Positions 23,077-35,063 of a DNA stretch of 64,000 bases are shown here, one piece after another. The stretch covers positions 812,501-876,500 of the forward strand of contig JACVVK020000221.1 in the NCBI GenBank assembly GCA_018292915.2, written 5' to 3'. A model generated the notes under the pieces. The model searched no databases. It had not been told where the DNA came from and saw nothing but the letters and a program-made list of their open reading frames with translations. The DNA comes from Batillaria attramentaria. Lineage: Eukaryota > Mollusca > Gastropoda > Batillariidae. How positions within the stretch are numbered: the stretch's first letter is position 1; every line of letters starts with the position of its first letter. The translations under genes were made by a program, and so were the position numbers.

Positions 23077-24228
23077 GGAGGGCAGCTTAGTGCCTAACAA
23101 ATCTATGGTGATTGGCCATCTTCTAGGACGGATGATGTAGGATCATGGCAGAGCTGTCATACAGCAGAAACAGCACCACCATCCCTCTGTTCAAACACTG
23201 TCCGACTCAAAACGCCTAAGTAAAAGTACTAAAAGGAAAGGTATGTACCATCTGTAGTCCTCTGCGTTTAGTAGGAAGTAGGTGCAGACGATGGTGACGC
23301 ACACAGTGACGATGGTCAGGATGATGAAGACCAGCAACATGAAGCCGTACACATAGTAGATCTTGTACGCCCAGAACGACGTGAAGATGAAGTACCTGGA
23401 TTAGTCCGAGCAAAAAATTTGCATGAATTTCTATCAAAGTGCAAAACAAAATGTAACTGTCATGATTATTTGGAAAACATCACAACATACTATAATTGTA
23501 AACGAGAAGGGGATAATATGCACTTTGTGCTTCTGAAAAGGTAGTCCGAGCGACACTCCTTCTTACGGTCATGCACCACCCTGCTCTGAATCATATATGA
23601 GATATTTTTGCAGATTTGTGAAGGTCCGTCACGTCTCTTCAGATATCCGTCGGGTGCCAGACTGGAAAGGTTGGGCAAATTTTGTAATTCCAGAAAATAG
23701 AATCAGCCCGGAGCCCGCCATATGGCGAGGGAGACAATGTATGTCAAAAGACTGATCTACTTTTGCACGGGGAACATTGATTGCGTCAGAAAATGTTTTA
23801 CTGTGCTACTGACGTCAGAGCTTTGCACACTCTTTCCCCGCCGTCTTTAAAGTGGACTCGCCCGGGAAAACCCGATTCGAAGAGGGCAAGTGAAAAGAAA
23901 ATGCAATGAGTCTGTGTACGGCAGGGGTACACAATGTCGATTGCAAATGAATGATATTTAGATTCAGCTTCTGTCAGACAAGACAGTGAGAAACATCATG
24001 TTCTTTTAACAAAAAGAAGTTATTGTTTTTCATATTTGCAAGAATACAACGCGTGTTATTATTTTTGGGGGGTCAGGGCTCCCTAAAAGCTACAGACCTA
24101 AAGGGTCCACTGACCCCCAGTTCAAAATTTTAGGGGGTCTTTGTACCTCCACTTTCAATTTTTAAAGGGTCAGAATCATTTCTCAAGTTTTTAGTGCATG
24201 GAATTATAAATTCGGTACTGCTGAACAG

Positions 24229-24301
<73 letters not shown>

Positions 24302-27300
24302 CGCGCGCAAAACTGAATTTTATCAACTTCAAATCATATAATTAAATGAAGTGGGTACACTACGATTCAGTTTTGAAAGTTGGAAACTCTGACTTTTTGC
24401 CGCTGCTCTGTGCCGACTCTGATGCGACGTCTGAATCGTAGCTATGCGACGCCGAAGTGCACCCGCTGCCAGGCGAGGGCTCGAGCCCCTCCACAACTTT
24501 TCCACCGACGAAAAAGTCCATAGTCTTTTGAACTTTCACTTTTTTTTCGGTGGTATGATTCGTCACAGAGAAAGCGAATCCGATCGGCAACAAGAGCACT
24601 GACTCTAAAATCTTTCGTCCATAGTTTCGAGCGCAGAAGCGGAAAAAGATGGGGCACGTTCACTACGCGCGTGGCTGTAGTAGCCGCCGATCTGCCTGCG
24701 AGCGTTAAACAGAACCATAAACAGAGTCGAACTGAACGCGGCCAAGGCAAAGGAGAACACTCACTCGATCACAACAAGCCTATAGGCGTACGCACGGTAG
24801 TGCAGAGGTAGTGCGTCAAGCTAAGCACAGATCGCGTTCATAATGCTTCAACGTACCCCCTCGAATTTTTTTTAGGGCGTAAATTTTTACTTCAGTGCGT
24901 AAATTACGCACAGACGCACAGTTTAGGGAGCCCTGGGGGTGGCGGTCATGTTGAATTTCAGCCTCTCTTTCAAAATGCGAAACAATAACAGTCTGGCACT
25001 CTTCGGAATCAGAATCAGCACACTTTTCGCACAAAGAAACCACAGGAAAATCTCGTGTTTTTTTCCGAAGACGTTCTTGCTTTTCATATATTCGGCAAAA
25101 CAATTAATGCAATGCAGCTTCTTTTTAGGCATTTGTGAATTTCAGCATCTCTTTCAAAATTTTCATCATTTACAGTATGTAACTCATCAGAATCGGAATC
25201 ATCACCCATTTTTCATACAAAAACCACAGAAATATCACGTTTCTTTCAGAAAATGAGTTATTGGTTTTCATTTATGCGGCAAAACTATGCGTTTTATGAT
25301 GTTGAGCGGCCATTTTGAATTTCAGCCTCTTTCAAAATGTTTACAATATTTGCAGTTTGGCACTCACCAGAATCGGATTCTGTATCCTTTTATCTCATAT
25401 ACACCACTTTAAAAACTCGTTTCTGTCAAAGAATAAATTCTTGATTTTCATTTTTTGCGGACAAGCAACCCGTTTACAGCTTTTGGCGTCCGTTTCGATT
25501 TTCAGCCTATATTTCAAAATGCTAAACTTTACTGTCTGGCACTCGTCAGATTCGGAATCAGCATCCTTTTTTCATTTGAAAACCTTTTAAAAACTTTGTT
25601 TCTTTTGAATAATAAGTTGTACAATTTTCATTATGCGGCAAAACGACGCGTTTTAAGGTTTGGGCGGCCATTTTGAATTTTAGCATCTCCTTCGAAATGC
25701 ATAACATTTACAGTCTGGCACTCGTCGGATTCGGATTCAGCACCATTTTCTCATACGGAAACCACTCAAAATCTCTGGTTTTTGGCGAAAAGTTAGTTAC
25801 TGTACCTCATGTAGGCAATAAAAAGAAGCAATCTAAGTTTCTTGTCGGCCATGTTGAATTTCAGCCTCTCTTTCAAAACTGTCAACAGTTACAGTCTTGC
25901 ACTCGTCGGATTTGGAATCAGCATGCTTTTTCATGTAACAATCACTGAAAGAAGTCGTTTCTTTCCAAAAATAAGCCACACATTTTGACGGCAATACAAT
26001 GCTTTTCAGGGTTTTTTAAACGGCCGTTTAGTATTTCAGGCTTTCTTTCAAAATGTTCAACATGTACACTCTGGCACTCGTCGGATTCAGAATCAGCACC
26101 CTTTCTTTTCATTGAAATCACTGATAAAAAGTTCTTGCGTACATATGTGCGACAAAACAAAAGCATTTTAAGGTTCTTTGGCGGCCATTTTGATTTTCAG
26201 CCTCTCTTTCAAATTGCCCAACATTTACCGTCTGGCACTCGACGGATTCGGAATCAGCACCATTTTTTCATCTAGAAACCACAAAAAAATCCCATATATG
26301 ATGCAAAACAAGGTATCATGGTCTGTCGCTCGGACTAAGGCTGATACACGTATTCTCAAAGGCCATCTTGCAAGAACCCAAAACAGACTGCAGGTAAGAA
26401 CTCACATCTCAATGAAAATGGATCCGAAAGGCAGCACTCCCCCAAGCACCACTATCACGCTGGGCTCCATAAACCTGCAAACACACACACAGACACCGTC
26501 CTCTCATAAACCAGCCTGAGAGCATATCTACCACTCACAGCTGGTTAATCACTAAAGTGAATCACTTCTACATCACTCTGCTGACAAAACTAACACTTCC
26601 AAAACTGTTAACTGTTGAAACAAGACTGCACTTCATTGAGGTGCGCACTCACCATTTCTTTTCTGGTATGGGCCTGGGCACAGCGTTGATGCGGCAGGGG
26701 TAGTCGGGAGTGCCAGCCAGGTTACGACCCAGCACCGTGCCCACCAGCGTCAGCGGCAAGATCACGAAGATGCAGATGCACGTCACCGCCACCTGAAAGG
26801 ATTACATTGAGCAGAATTGAATACATGCTGAGGTGACCTAACACTATTCTGAGACTTATTTTTCAGGAGTCACGTGCGAAGTACAGCTTCAACTGTTCAA
26901 ATGCAATACATTAATAACTGCTGGATGTGCAAATGCAGAGAACTTCAATGACCAAAAGCATTCCCTAGTCAGCCATCCTAGTCAGTCACGTGACAAGACT
27001 GTGGCAGATGCTGTGTGTTTCAGCTTGAGTTTGCTCAATGCCAGCCTGCACGAGGCTGTAAATGTGCATGTGTCTAAATAGTATGATGCAAGACATCGCC
27101 AAAGCAATTTGTGATCCTAGCAGTATCTGAATCAAAACTGACCATGGTGCCAAAGGGGATGGCACGTGAAGCATGGTAGTAAATGGCGATGAAATTGATG
27201 AAGAAGGCCATGCCGCACACCACTGATGGCAGCAGGAAGGCACTCATCAACATCTGCCGGATCCACAATTTGCCTGCAGAAGAAAACATACATATCACCT

Positions 27301-28344
27301 TTGTACCTGAACAGCTTGAAAGAAAGGGAGACATTTGGTGGTTATCATGCAAATTCTGGCATAACTGGATACTGATTAAAGTGCAAACAACCCATGGTAC
27401 ACTTCTCCTGAATTATTCTCCAAAAGGAGTTATACTAATATTCCAACATGATGTCAATTAAAAGAACAAATGTTACTTGTTCACAGTACCAGGCTAAAGC
27501 AAACTGCAGTGAAACACTGTACTGCGCTCTCAACAAAATGCACTCACCTCCCATACGTGCATACAGGCTGCCACCAAAGTAGCCGTTGACTGGGGAGGTA
27601 GCCGCAAACACAAAGATGGCAGTGCTCAGGAGAGATCCCCTCCTGCGGGTGCAAAGAAAGTTCTTGCATTCACAATGTAAGCTAATGACAGTAAGTGACT
27701 AGTATGTCTATGCATGCAGCACAGGTAAAGAAAATCCTAAAACAAAATTTATATGAAATAACAGACCGCCTTCTCCCATCTTCCCCTGTTACAATAAGAC
27801 ACACACACATGCAGTCAGTCATCAAAAGCTGAAATGCCAGTGACTGATACTGACAACCTGCACAAACTAACAAATGGTCAAAACAAGAACAAAACCACAC
27901 CACTGCAATAATGTATTCACAGCCAACATTCTTGGGGAGTGAGGGCCTCACTAATGAGTAATGTACTGAAACACTTGGAGGACAGAACACAAACATTACT
28001 CACTCTGTGTACAATTCTCCAATGATGGCAAAGCAGATGACACACAAAGCCACAATGGACACATGGTAGCCAGCGCCGACAAGTGCAGAGAACAGCATGC
28101 TGTGGGAAGCTGGACGAAACACATCCCCATGAACCTGTTTCCAGCCATATTCATCTCCCAGGTCTTTCTCCTGTTGGAAAAAAAAAAAGAAAAAAAAAAA
28201 GAGGAGGAAATGCAGACTAAACAACATGAGCGTAAACAGTGCAAGAATAAACAGCTGCTCATCAGCACAGACATACTGGCTAGGTCAGTGGCTGATGCAA
28301 ACCAGATAAAAGGCGTTCACTAATCCTGCAAACTCTAAAACTAG

Positions 28345-28375
<31 letters not shown>

Positions 28376-31300
28376 GGGTTTTTGCTGTTATAGCTGTCCT
28401 TTTCAACAGGATCCACGCAAAATGATAACACATTTTGACTTTTCAGGAAGTAAAGGCTAACGCATAACCACAGCGGGCCCACTTTCAGTTTTGGGTGGAA
28501 AATACTGTACTCAACTTTGTATCTCAGTGCTTGTTTATGAACTTTGCCCAGCAGAGCCTTTGTTTACAAAATGCTATGTGTAACAGCCCAACAACAGGAT
28601 CTCACCATGTCGTCCAGGTCATCCTCCTTGCTGTAGCGGGCATAGTCTTTGCGCAGCGTGCGCATCAGGATCATGCTAACCAGACCCACCAAGAAGATGA
28701 CCATCATGAATGAATTAAAGATGCTGAACCAGTGGATCTGTATGGATAAAAAAATCATTGGTCACTTGCAAACGTCATGAAATATCATACTATTGCCTAA
28801 ACTGGCCTTTTTTTTCTAAAAAAAAAAACTCCAAACAGACTTTAAAATTTGTTTCTTTTCTCACCACTGTATCAACCTTGGGCTGCTTACTGCATAAAAT
28901 TAACAGAGCACTAGCAAAAAAACAAAACCAAAACCAAAAGTACGGGGGAGGGGGGAGGGGAGGATAAACAGGAAGGCATTTTTGGCTAGTGGGGGGTGGG
29001 GGAGAAATTTTTATAATTTGACAACTGTCACAGGTATTAGCACGCACACAAAGTACATCTATCACCATATTCTACAGGTCCACGTACCCTGTGCTGGAAA
29101 AAGTTGGGATCCAGGTACTTGTCAAAGCGATCTTCATACTTTATTTTAGATGGATGCCACTTCACCTGTAACAAATCATAACTCTCCATAACATGAACTG
29201 TGCAGATCTATGGAAACAAATTAAAAATACTAAACATGCCTGCAAAAGCAAAACTGTACCACCACCAATGATACTCCTTAACACCTGAATCATACATGTG
29301 TATGCACGCTCACACAGAAATTGACCACAAAAAAAAAAGAAAAAAAAAAAGGACTACACAGCTGCATAATTTATGAAAATCCTCTTATTCTCTTGCAGAG
29401 TTTCTAGTTAGATGACACAGACAAAGTCCAGGAGACGAAAGCTGCGAACCTCATAGGAGAATGGGATCTTAATGTTTGGAGCCAGCTTGACTTTGTTTTC
29501 TGATGTCAGGTTGACGTCCACAATCTGTTTGCCGTTGTAGCCGATATCAAACTTCTTGTGCGTCCAGACGTAGTAGCCATCACCACCCTCATCAATTTCT
29601 CCGACAATGCCTGCACACACATGAACAACACATTACAATTTTCAAACTTGTTAAACAAAAAACAAAACAAAAAAGAGGAATTTTTCCAAAATGAAACCCA
29701 CTACCGGGGATTGTGCCGATATCACTACTGGTAATACCAGTAAATGCATTACCAGAATAAGCTGCTACTGTAATAGTACAGTTTGCACGGAATGAAGGTA
29801 TACACAAGTAAAGCTCAGCAGATATAGTGTGCCGGAGGGAGGGGGGGGGGGGGGGGGGGGGAGAAAATGCACTCTCCATTTGGGGTCTAACGAAGTCAAG
29901 TCACACAGTCACTTTCTTTTACGATGGATTATCACAAGCTGGTCAAGATTTATACACTTAAGATTATTTAATTTTACATCTGCTGTAATTGTGACCGTTT
30001 CATTCTTGATCACTCTACTGAATGTCAGAGTACATAGATCTGCACCCCCTCCTACACAGCAAATATGCAACTGCCTCTGCCTCTCCTAGTGGTCGATTGG
30101 AGTAAACTTGAACCCCCCCCCCCCTCCAATGTGAATGACTGGTATACAAATTTGCACTCCATAACGGGCTAACTATACCAACTGAGCACAAGGAAGAGAG
30201 TATTTAATTTCAGTAAAACACTCATTGATAGTATTAGTAATACTTGCCCCAGATTGGGAGATCATCGATGTACATCTGGTACCAGTAATGGTTTTTCACG
30301 GCGTACACAAAGGCCTGGTATTTCTCCTCTGTCAGCTCCACTGTGCAGTATTCCCTCTTGGAGTAGTCACCTGTGCAAATACCACAGCAGCTGAACCAAG
30401 GCACTCAAGAAAGAATATGAAACTGAAAGTGAAACTGCTAGCACCACGGACAGAACCTAACACTACAGCACTCATTCAGTTTTATTTTAAAACTGCCTGC
30501 AGGACAGCTGGGTGTCTAGTGCAACCCCAGTACGATCAGAAAGTGAAACTTGAAAACATCCCTTCCTGGGTCTCTCTCTCTAAAAATAAACTTCTAGTGC
30601 AAGTTCTACAAAAATTTTATAATTCAATCAACTTCAAGTTAATGCCGTGACCTAAAGATTACAATATAGTACACGTTCCGCTTTGTCTGGCACAGCACTC
30701 ATGTAAAGGCAGCGCAGGTAATACCATGCTATCACAACAGCTGCCGCCAGTCTGCATCAGCCAGTAAGGCAGTATGGCACCTAGTCCTCGACTAGTCATG
30801 AAGAGCTTATGTAAGTGTTAATATAATAATATAGTCATAGTCCAGATGATGAGATGTGTCAGCCCGAAACTAAGAATAGAATGTCATCAGAGCACATGAT
30901 GTCTGCAACCAGTCTATGCTCAACTGTGGATACAAAATGAGCAACCTACATTGTGCAGTGCTGTGATTGCCATGCAGCCAGGATATAAAGGTTCCGTGAC
31001 GATTTCCTGCGCACAGCTCAAATGTGATTAAAATGCAACAGTTTACCTTTGAAGTCAATATCGAGACCGCTGAACTCCAGTTCCACCCCGAGCAAGGCCT
31101 CGCCAAGCGTCTCATGGTAATGTCCTATACTCTCCTTCAGACCACGGCAGAATGGAAGAGAGTAGTACTCATAGGTCTCCTGTCTGTTGTGGTACGGGCC
31201 CACAGTGTTCATCCATAGCACAACTTCCTCTCCATCTTCATACTGGAGACAAATCAAGAGATGCATTAAATAATTTACATTGAAAGAAACCAAAGCAGTG

Positions 31301-32319
31301 AAATGTCATCAGCTAAATTAATCACAGCAATGATGGCACTTTTCAAAACTGCCTGGTTGCTGGTGCCAGTGCCACATGCTGAACCCAACATCCTGAACAA
31401 GCTGAACATGTCCCTGCGAGTACATTTACTTGCTCCTGGCTCTACAAAATCTGCCACGGCTAATGTGCAGACAACGCAACATTCAGCAGTTTACATGGTT
31501 GCTAAGCACTCTGAGTGAAGCCAGTGGTCAATATTTACAGATCACTTCAACAGGCTGATGGATCATGGAGTGGACACGGGTACATTATTATTGGGATAAC
31601 CTGCACAGGGACTGCGACTGCTACTAGTGCTAGCACTGCAAAAATGGAGTATCAGTAGACGGTCACCACAGACCCGAAGTTGAATATCTATGCAAAACTT
31701 TCTAAGGACGGAGGGAAGGTAAAAAGCATGACCTAGAAGGCCGGTAACGGTAGTTCTCTGATGTACGCAGTAAATTACAGTATTTATAATACATCATTAC
31801 ATGTCTCCAGCCCGTTGAATCAAAACGTCAGTGAAATCAGCGTTGCTGAAACGATTTGAACAACCACGGACATCGTCTTATCAACTGTGCTTGGGACACT
31901 TGGGAAACAATGCAAGCTCCACAATCGCCCCAAAATATATAATTTATATCAATTCAGTCGCCGGGAAGAAACCGGACAAACATTCCACTACGTGACGTTT
32001 ACTGTCGACGTGAACAGTAACATCAATGAAATCAAAACAAACGATACCCAAGTCCCTGAGCTTCACGTTTCATGTATTATGTTAGTAATTATAATCTATC
32101 AAATAGTAACCAAAATAGTACAGAGATTTAAGGTTAGTGAAGTGAGTAATTTATCCCCTTCTCACAAATCAAATCAGTGTACATCGTCTGCTTGAGCAAC
32201 GGTTGGGAATCTAACGTCCCCAGGAGGAGTCCACTCACAATATGGTCGTGTTCGTCGCATCCAGCCAGCGAAAACAGCAAAGACAGGACGACAATAACTC
32301 TTGAGAGCTTCCTTGACAT
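21082..32319 (-). CDS. TM9SF3: Transmembrane 9 superfamily member 3 (nonaspanin), complete
   Basis: A multi-pass Golgi/endosome membrane protein of the nonaspanin family, implicated in membrane-protein sorting. Exons in order of transcription: 32319-32239, 31242-31047, 30370-30248, 29610-29450, 29165-29088, 28737-28606, 28170-28004, 27642-27548, 27273-27143, 26792-26653, 26474-26406, 23395-23249, 22802-22719, 22015-21939, 21149-21082. The joined frame is 1749 nt, 582 residues. It has a signal peptide ([16 protein letters not shown]), a luminal domain with [20 protein letters not shown] and [19 protein letters not shown], then nine hydrophobic segments starting at [18 protein letters not shown], and the C-terminal VKID retrieval-like motif. 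Identity to vertebrate TM9SF3 is very high through the membrane part, and length matches (human about 589). One intron has a GC donor. The 12-kb gene runs tail-to-tail with tolloid. Confidence 0.97.
21150..21300. repeat. 38-bp tandem repeat, four copies, at the last TM9SF3 acceptor
   Basis: Units at about 21149-21186, 21187-21224, 21225-21262 and 21263-21300. The last three are identical; the first, next to the exon, differs at a few positions. On the minus strand each unit ends with AATGTGCAG, the sequence used as the 3' splice site of the final exon, so the acceptor region itself has been multiplied. Confidence 0.95.
21336..21697. mobile_element. Putative MITE with 15-bp terminal inverted repeats
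   Basis: Left TTGGCTCACTTGTGA and right ACACAAGTGAGCCAA are inverted copies (14 of 15). The interior carries the short palindromic motif GACCTTGGGTCAAGGTC and a CAGA/CACA repeat at 21611-21650. No coding capacity. It lies in the last TM9SF3 intron. Confidence 0.75.
21784..21826. repeat. (GT)n microsatellite
   Basis: Pure GT run of about 43 bases in the last TM9SF3 intron. Confidence 0.95.
22154..22538. mobile_element. GC-rich MITE of about 385 bp with long inverted ends
   Basis: The left end TAAGGCCCGATGCACACGAG followed by CGTC is matched in reverse at the right end (GACGCTCGTGTGCATCAGG then CCTTA). The interior is strongly GC-rich (CGGCG, GCCGCCGCG words) in contrast with the surrounding AT-rich intron. 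This produces a spurious 110-codon frame. No transposase. Superfamily is uncertain because the target-site duplication cannot be set. Confidence 0.85.
23026..23075. repeat. Poly-G run of 50 bases
   Basis: Directly follows a (GT)8 stretch, in the TM9SF3 intron 22803-23248. An uninterrupted run of this length may be a G-quadruplex/polymerase slippage site or an assembly-length artefact. Confidence 0.9.
24074..24935 (-). mobile_element. hAT-like DNA transposon remnant
   Basis: Ends CAGGGCTCCCTAAA (24074-24087) and its perfect inverse (24922-24935). CAGGG ends are typical of hAT elements. GGGGT precedes the left end and follows the right end, a possible 5-bp target duplication. On the minus strand near 24480-24550 there is a short frame with [16 protein letters not shown]. 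This resembles the lysine-rich KKxxTLxxFF start of hAT-type transposases, after which coding potential disappears. The element contains a (GT)n(GC)n array at 24233-24309. Confidence 0.65.
24233..24309. repeat. (GT)n(GC)n microsatellite
   Basis: GT run followed directly by GCGCGC, inside the hAT-like element. The alternating purine-pyrimidine tract is Z-DNA prone. Confidence 0.95.
24941..26320. repeat. Degenerate tandem array, eight units of about 180 bp
   Basis: Units start near 24941, 25128, 25308, 25487, 25668, 25846, 26022 and 26181. Each has the same order of words: GGCGGCCATTTTGAATTTCA, GCCTCTCTTTCAAAAT, ACAGTCTGGCACTCGTCGGA, TTCGGAATCAGCACC, then CATxxAAACCAC and a TTTCATTATGCGGCAAAAC-like end. 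Periods are 176-187 except the shorter last unit. Divergence between units shows that this is an old array. It fills the largest TM9SF3 intron. Confidence 0.9.
28345..28374. repeat. (GT)n microsatellite
   Basis: Short GT run in a TM9SF3 intron. Confidence 0.9.
30242..30249 (-). promoter_or_regulatory. Non-canonical GC 5' splice site in TM9SF3
   Basis: On the minus strand the exon ends ATC TGG G at 30248 and the intron starts GCAAGT. Joining to the acceptor at 29611 restores TGG GGC ATT (WGI), exactly the family sequence. No GT donor nearby keeps the frame. GC-AG introns normally have an otherwise strong donor, as here. Confidence 0.85.
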
Positions 32320-32394
32320 TTTGCACCTAAAATTTAAACAAACAATACAGTACTCGAGCTGATGATCGTGGATTGAATTCGACTATCGGTAAGG

Positions 32395-32440
32395 AAATTT
32401 CACAAAATGGCAGCCGCCATTGGCCACGTATACTCCACAA
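32395..32440 (-). promoter_or_regulatory. Candidate TM9SF3 core promoter (YY1/CCAAT-like)
   Basis: On the minus strand GGCCAATGGCGGCTGCCATT lies about 90 bases upstream of the ATG. It combines a CCAAT box with ATGGCGGC, the YY1-type core found at many TATA-less housekeeping promoters. Inference only. No TATA box is seen. Confidence 0.4.
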
Positions 32441-34017
32441 GAGGGCGCATGAAAGGGACGCTACTCGCCCGCCAAATTCTTGTCGGACTGGTTGTTAGGC
32501 ACGCTTTCAAGCACACCATACCTGCGCAACTGGTTTGAGCAATTGAAAACAAAAGAAGTCGCAGAGGAAAATGCGAACTATCGTGTTCATCATGCAGACA
32601 GATTCGACTTGACTTTAACAAATCGGAAAGAAAACAAAAGGCTTTGACGTCAGTTGAAGCGTAAACTGATTCAAATCCGGCACTAAGTTATGCCAAACGT
32701 TCCACCCGCATTCAAATTACCAATGCCATCCACTTTATTTGCAATCCTTTATAACATTTCAGTTGGTCAGTTTGTGTTTTCGTAGTATGCCCCCAACGTG
32801 AAAATAAAACTGAACAGACCGGCCAAATCAGCCCGATCAGGTTGTGAGGAGACTGATGAGGGACAGCTACCATAACTGACAGTCTATCTGAACACTATTC
32901 ACTTCCGACAGACAAACATGACATTACTGGGCAAAACCTACGGTTACGAAGATGCTGAACGTGTGAAATTTAGCAGTCATAGTAGAAACTGATCAAGGCT
33001 GCTGTCCACTGACTGTCATTACTGGAGGTCCAGTATATGAGTATGTATAATTTGTTGTTTGTTGCTCGAAGAAACCCGGCCAGGCTGCCCTTCTCTGTCA
33101 GTTCACTGGAGATGGTATGGTATGGTAGGATTCTCCTGGGCACAGGTATCTCTTTTTGAGATTCCGCCCAAGCCGCTGGGATCACTAAGTCAGCGAAAGC
33201 CTGCCGCTGCTAAGCGCAACTTGATGTGAAAACCTCACCCTGCTATTGACTTGCGACATAATAATATTATCTGTTTTCAAGTTCACGCCACCAGCCATGG
33301 CCTTCAGCGTTTCTTTGAAACACGTACGGTGGGTTTTGTTGTTGTTGTTGTTGTTGTTGTCGTTGTTGTTGTTGTTTTGTTTTGTTTTGGATTTTTTTTT
33401 CTAGCGTGCACACATGATACTTATATTTTTAAAAGTGCGTACACGAATATGTATAGGTATCGAGTGGCCGCTTTATACCCTAAGTTGTGAAGGCAGGATT
33501 TAGTTTTAACTGTTTAGGATAGCATTCTTTGGAAAGTCTTTCATGATGTGTCACGTGTTTGTTTGTTGGTGCTTGGCTCTTGTTGTTCCTACGCTTCCTC
33601 AGCTCCAGTCGGTTCTCCTGTGGCACCATACTCGAACATTGCCAGTGTATATTCTCATGCAAAATAAACATCACACCTCATACGTTTTGGATAAAGAATT
33701 CTATAACGAAACTGATAGTTCTCAAAAGTAAAACACAGAACGAAAACGTATTATATCCATTTCACATGGGCATTTCATTTGAACGGGTTAACTCATCGAC
33801 AGTAAGTGTCTCAACCAAACGTCTTAACTGTTGCACGACGTACATTTTCTACGCGTCCAGATCAAATCATTGCCCTTTCTTTTCAGTTTCATTTCATGTT
33901 GACAGTGGAGATGTGCTGCTGCTGGATACCAATGTTCGTTTTGGTCCGAAAACGTTTCAGAGAAGGTGACGTATCAGCTTATCGGCTCGTGTTTTAGGAT
34001 TTTTAAAGATCTAAGCT

Positions 34018-34402
34018 CCCAGCAAAAAGCTTTCCGAAGTGTGAGAAAAACTTCTACGGAGTCGACCGTGCAAGCACAGTCAACTCTGTCACAGTTGCAG
34101 AGTTTTCGGCGGCCCTGAAACTCCAGTAAAAGCCAAGGGCAGCCTGCTTTCACAGCTCAGTTTGCGTTTTGACACTGAGCGAGAAAGATCGTGCAGCACT
34201 CAACATCCGCTAGACACTGTAGCGATGTGTCTCGCTCACTGACCAAAAGCCAAATAATGTCACGGCAAACTCGTGCTCTGGTTTTATAAGGGTCCCCGAA
34301 GCGCTGAAAACTCTGCAACTGTGACTGAGTTGCCTGGATTATACACAGTCGAAGAGTCGCAGTTTTAAAAAAAAATGCAATGTATGCGGCTTTTTGCTGA
34401 GA
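34018..34402. mobile_element. Fold-back/MITE-like element
   Basis: AGCAAAAAGC near the left end is inverted near the right end. A longer pair, 34081-34111 and 34302-34332, is inverted with about 28 of 31 matches (CACAGTTGCAGAGTTTTC core). No coding capacity. Exact ends are approximate. Confidence 0.7.
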
Positions 34403-34741
34403 TTGCAGACCTTTAAGCTAATAGATCGTTTTGAGGTCAGGCACTCCAGTATGCTACGGTCAATACAAGTTCAGAGTTAATGTCACCCAACCGACGTTTT
34501 CAGGGTTTGTTGCGGTTGCGTCCCCTAGACCAAGCCACACAACACCTACAGCTGAGCGCTCCAGTTTGAGACTACTGATGTCTCATAATCATTCTTCTAC
34601 GACGTTTGCTCCCCCCCCCCCAACCCCCCCCCTCCCTTTTTTTAAATTGCTTTTCGTGTACGACGCACCTGCCTATCAAAACATTTGGCCGACGTTCTTT
34701 CAGTTATAGTGCCCCCCGGCCCCCCCCCCCACCCCCGCGTT

Positions 34742-34825
34742 TGGAATTCCTTGCCATCTTCTCTGAGAAACATCCCTTCCCTCCTACAGTTTAAAGCAGA
34801 CATCAAACATATCTTTTCAAACTAG
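34742..34825 (+). pseudogene. LINE ORF2 C-terminal fragment
   Basis: In one frame: WNSLPSSLRNIPSLLQFKAD, then about seven more residues and a TAG. The WNSLP...LR...FK pattern is the C-terminal tail of CR1/L2/Jockey-type reverse transcriptases. The following GCGCATTGAGTGCTTTCC hairpin-like 3' end and ATT-rich tail to about 34975 fit a 5'-truncated LINE. Confidence 0.75.
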
Positions 34826-34982
34826 CCCTTAATCTTTAAACTCCACCGCCTGTATTGATGTGTGTACTAAATGTGTGCGTGTGAATGTTGTGTGTATGCG
34901 TGAGCAAAGAGCGCATTGAGTGCTTTCCTAAGCAGAACGCCGCGCTCTACAAATGTAATACATTATAATTATTATTACTGAT

Positions 34983-34984
<2 letters not shown>

Positions 34985-35060
<76 letters not shown>
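34985..35060. repeat. (AC)n microsatellite
   Basis: Pure AC run just downstream of the LINE tail. Confidence 0.95.

Positions 35061-35063
<3 letters not shown>

Larger units (their letters stand above)
23542..26337. mobile_element. Segment bounded by 14-bp inverted repeats, holding satellite array and hAT remnant
   Basis: TAGTCCGAGCGACA at 23542-23555 is perfectly inverted at 26324-26337. A third copy of the end (TTAGTCCGAGC) lies at 23401-23411, directly beside the exon. The 2.8-kb interior contains the hAT-like element and the roughly 180-bp repeat array. Whether this is one compound transposon or a coincidence of ends is not settled. Confidence 0.5.

Noticed and set aside
24941..26320. 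CRISPR-like array or gene family, because of the regular repeats
   Set aside because: Units are about 180 bp, degenerate throughout and without spacers. The context is a eukaryotic intron, so a satellite is the right description.
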